DNA of 32,657 bases, from contig DFES01000162.1 of assembly GCA_002369175.1 (NCBI GenBank), positions 1 through 32,657 of the forward strand. Reading direction: 5' to 3'. Every line of letters starts with the position of its first letter. Position 1 is the first letter of the stretch. Positions 30,579 through 32,657 of this stretch are shown piece by piece. The position numbers and the translations under genes were made by a program. The notes under the pieces were generated by a model that did no database searches, had not been told where the DNA came from, and saw nothing but the letters and a program-made list of their open reading frames with translations. Origin of the DNA: Selenomonadaceae bacterium UBA3796. Its GTDB lineage: Bacteria > Bacillota > Negativicutes > Selenomonadales > Selenomonadaceae.

Positions 30579-32657
30579 GTGAATACGAACCAGGTAATGG
30601 CGGTATCAAATTCCGCAGGCGGACAGACGAAGGGTGCGAACCGTACAAGTGCGAAGGGAAGGGGGGCATTTGCTTCGTCTGCCGGAAGCCGGAACCGGAC
30701 ATTTAACAATGTTTTGGCAAAATCCCAGGAACAAGGCGTTGCCACGGCTCCACAGGAAATGGAGCAGGCAGCGAAGGATATGGAGGCCTTGGCAAAGGAA
30801 ACGGCAGTACTGGAGAAGTTCCCGAAGGCTATGAAAAAAGAAGCGGGAGATCCTGCGACTGAGGATCAGGGAACGACTGCCGGGGACGGTCAATCGGCAA
30901 AGGATGAAGCTCTTCTTCCGGAAGATCGTTGCGAAAATCCGGATGAAATCGTGACGAGCACTGCGGCAACTCCGGGCATCAGCGCTGTGATGGAAGTGCC
31001 CTTTGTACTGCCATCAGCAGGAATCATACAGAATGTATCGTCTTCCTATGCGAATCTTCAGAGCTTGCTTCCTCAGTCAGAGGAACAGGGCACCAAACGT
31101 GAACAAATGCTGGCAATGCTTTCGGGTCAGGTGGTGAAAGGCGGCCAAGGCGAACAGAGGGCAGGTTTTTTTGCGGAGCAGCAAGTGGGGACTCCGGCGG
31201 CAAGGAATATCTCGGTGCCGCTTTCGACGCAGTTGCCCCAAGCGGCAAGAAATCTTGTAATGAATGCAAATGTCATTGAGCAGCCATCAACAGACGCATT
31301 GCCGATGGATATATCGAGCCGGCAGGAGGTACAGGGAAAGACACCCTTTATGCAGTTTGCTGCAACGAATGCCGTGAGGATAGATTCTCCCGTTGCGACA
31401 TCTGGCAACAGCCAGGTATATCTTCAGGCAACTCAGAGCGCAGCGTTGCATCAGGCTGTGGCGGATCAGCAATCCCAACAGAATGATTTTCTCGCCGGCG
31501 TGCAGGTTCTTGTGGAGGATTCCGGTGTGTCCGCAGCACAGGATCTCCTACAGAAATCCATGGATCAGGGAAGCCAGTTCCAACAAGGGACGCAGTCTTC
31601 CGAGCAGCAGACTGCAGGACTCCGTGAGCCAGAGGAAGTGCCTTTTGGCCAGCAGGTGATGCCCGATGGGGACGAGGAAGGGCTTTCCGTTCGCCAGCAG
31701 GCCGTGTCTCGTGGGAATACGGAAGAACTCAGCGGCCAGCAGGTTGTGTCTCGTGGGAATACGGAAGAGCTCAGCGGCCAGCAGGCCGTGTCGCGTGGGA
31801 AAGCGGAAGAGCGCAGCGGCCAGCAGGTAATGCCCCGTGGGAATGCGAAAGAACTTTCCGGCCAGCAAGTGATTTCCCTCGGGAGAGAGAATGGGACTGC
31901 CGGACAACAGATGCCGCAGATCCAGGCGGAAGCATCTGGAGCATTGTTCGAACAACAGCCTTCCACGCTTCGCGGAGCTGAAAATATGCGTCCGGCTTGG
32001 CAGCAGGGGATGCTTCCGGGGGCGGAGTCCCTGCTTTCTGCACAACGGATGGGGATGTCCCCCGGTTTGGAAGTGCAGCCCTTCGAGACCTCGCAGGATG
32101 AAGGGGCGGCGCCAAAACAGAATATGGAGGGCGGCCAGATTCCGGTAGGCTATCAGCCACCGGTGCAGGAAGCAGGAAACGCTTCTTCTCAGATCCAGTC
32201 GCAAGCCGTTGGGCAGATGCGGGAGGATTTTGATATTCCCCAGCAAATTGTTGAGCAGGCAAGACTGATTCGCGCACGGGAGAGCACGGAGATGGTAATC
32301 CATCTGAAACCGGAGCATCTCGGAAACTTGACATTGAGGGTGTCCGTTGCTGAAAACGGCGCAGTGACAGCTTCCTTCTACAGCGATAATGCCCATGTGC
32401 GCAGCATCGTGGAAAATTCTCTGGCGCAGCTTCGCCAGGATCTGGAGAATCAGGGAATCAAAGTGGATCGGGCAGAAGTTTATGCCGGACTTTCGGATGG
32501 ACAGCTCCCCCAAGGCCAGGGACAGCAAGCTTGGCAGCAAAATCAGGGGCAAGGGAATCCGGCACAGGAACTAAGAAATCTTCGGGCAGACATAGACTCC
32601 TTTGCAGAGACTTCGGCGGAGGTAGCTGCGGCAGTCCAGGAAGATACAGGCATATCG
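30579..32657 (+). CDS. fliK: flagellar hook-length control protein FliK (3' end outside window)
   Basis: FliK measures hook length and switches the export gate from hook to filament substrates. The frame starts at GTG 30579 after GGAGGGGGTGA and is open to the window edge, 693 codons, so the C-terminus is missing. Residues 1-560 are low-complexity, rich in Gln, Ala, Gly and Ser, as in the ruler part of FliK. A 14-residue repeat lies at about 357-455. The C-terminal Flg_hook domain starts near residue 565 with MVIHLKPEHLGNLTLRVSV and ends LENQGIKVDRAEVYAGL. It is longer than typical FliK (about 400-500). It follows the MotE-like gene by 68 nt. Confidence 0.93.
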   Translation, partial: MNTNQVMAVSNSAGGQTKGANRTSAKGRGAFASSAGSRNRTFNNVLAKSQEQGVATAPQEMEQAAKDMEALAKETAVLEKFPKAMKKEAGDPATEDQGTTAGDGQSAKDEALLPEDRCENPDEIVTSTAATPGISAVMEVPFVLPSAGIIQNVSSSYANLQSLLPQSEEQGTKREQMLAMLSGQVVKGGQGEQRAGFFAEQQVGTPAARNISVPLSTQLPQAARNLVMNANVIEQPSTDALPMDISSRQEVQGKTPFMQFAATNAVRIDSPVATSGNSQVYLQATQSAALHQAVADQQSQQNDFLAGVQVLVEDSGVSAAQDLLQKSMDQGSQFQQGTQSSEQQTAGLREPEEVPFGQQVMPDGDEEGLSVRQQAVSRGNTEELSGQQVVSRGNTEELSGQQAVSRGKAEERSGQQVMPRGNAKELSGQQVISLGRENGTAGQQMPQIQAEASGALFEQQPSTLRGAENMRPAWQQGMLPGAESLLSAQRMGMSPGLEVQPFETSQDEGAAPKQNMEGGQIPVGYQPPVQEAGNASSQIQSQAVGQMREDFDIPQQIVEQARLIRARESTEMVIHLKPEHLGNLTLRVSVAENGAVTASFYSDNAHVRSIVENSLAQLRQDLENQGIKVDRAEVYAGLSDGQLPQGQGQQAWQQNQGQGNPAQELRNLRADIDSFAETSAEVAAAVQEDTGIS
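31647..31943 (+). repeat. 42-bp tandem repeat inside fliK
   Basis: Six units of exactly 42 bp start at the GGC/CGC/GGA codons at 31692, 31734, 31776, 31818, 31860 and 31902, preceded by one diverged 45-bp unit at 31647. They encode variants of a 14-residue repeat, SGQQVVSRGNTEEL. Neighbouring units at 31692-31817 are most similar, and divergence rises toward both ends, as expected from duplication in the middle. Confidence 0.92.

Noticed and set aside
31692..31943. The regular repeats as a CRISPR array.
   Set aside because: The units are contiguous without spacers, keep the fliK frame and encode a repeated peptide.

Overview
The window is a chromosomal segment of about 55% G+C, read almost entirely on the + strand. 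It comes from a flagellated diderm Firmicute of the Negativicutes, probably Selenomonas or a close relative. Three things support this: a porin with an N-terminal SLH domain and a C-terminal Phe (OmpM/Mep45 type), typical of Negativicutes that tether their outer membrane to peptidoglycan; otherwise low-GC Gram-positive genes (CodY, HslUV, DUF951, DUF1385, a c-di-AMP riboswitch); and a gene order from dprA to fliK that matches Bacillus almost gene for gene. No phage, insertion sequence, tRNA or CRISPR was seen.

Layout. (1) 1-4600: a promoter and long leader, rpmE, then a terminator and a strong promoter for DUF1385-prfA-prmC-tsaC, a translation and tRNA-modification operon with ATGA overlaps. 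(2) 4600-7150: a dyad-rich promoter region, then rpiB-glyA-upp (pentose phosphate, one-carbon and pyrimidine salvage) and a terminator. (3) 7200-9330: ychF and the DUF951 gene, split by an opposite-strand nitrilase-family amidase gene. (4) 9330-10890: the OmpM-type porin with a strong promoter and a candidate 24-codon leader ORF. (5) 10900-12565: a SCIFF (ranthipeptide) precursor of exactly 45 residues with six Cys, a terminator, and its radical SAM maturase. (6) 12690-14115: RNase P RNA, then a c-di-AMP riboswitch in front of a secreted NlpC/P60 cell-wall hydrolase. (7) 14113-14240, minus strand: a 25-codon gene for a tiny membrane protein with its own promoter, Shine-Dalgarno and terminator hairpin. 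(8) 14348-22346: folB, then dprA-topA-trmFO-hslV-hslU and codY. (9) 22402-22565: a 164-nt near-full-length imperfect palindrome, MITE-like or a structured RNA. (10) 22738 to the end: the flagellar operon flgB-flgC-fliE-fliF-fliG-fliH-fliI-fliJ, a lytic transglycosylase, a MotE/YlxF-like gene, and fliK, which runs off the window and carries a 42-bp tandem repeat.

How the parts work together. The flagellar block builds the rod, the MS ring, the rotor and the export ATPase. The transglycosylase probably opens the peptidoglycan for the rod, and FliK sets hook length. CodY, the GTP/branched-chain amino acid sensor, is encoded directly upstream, as in Bacillus. The least explained items are the 25-residue minus-strand membrane protein, the 164-nt palindrome, the porin leader ORF, and the paired palindromes upstream of the riboswitch promoter. 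Assignments rest on reading motifs by eye; no database search was run.
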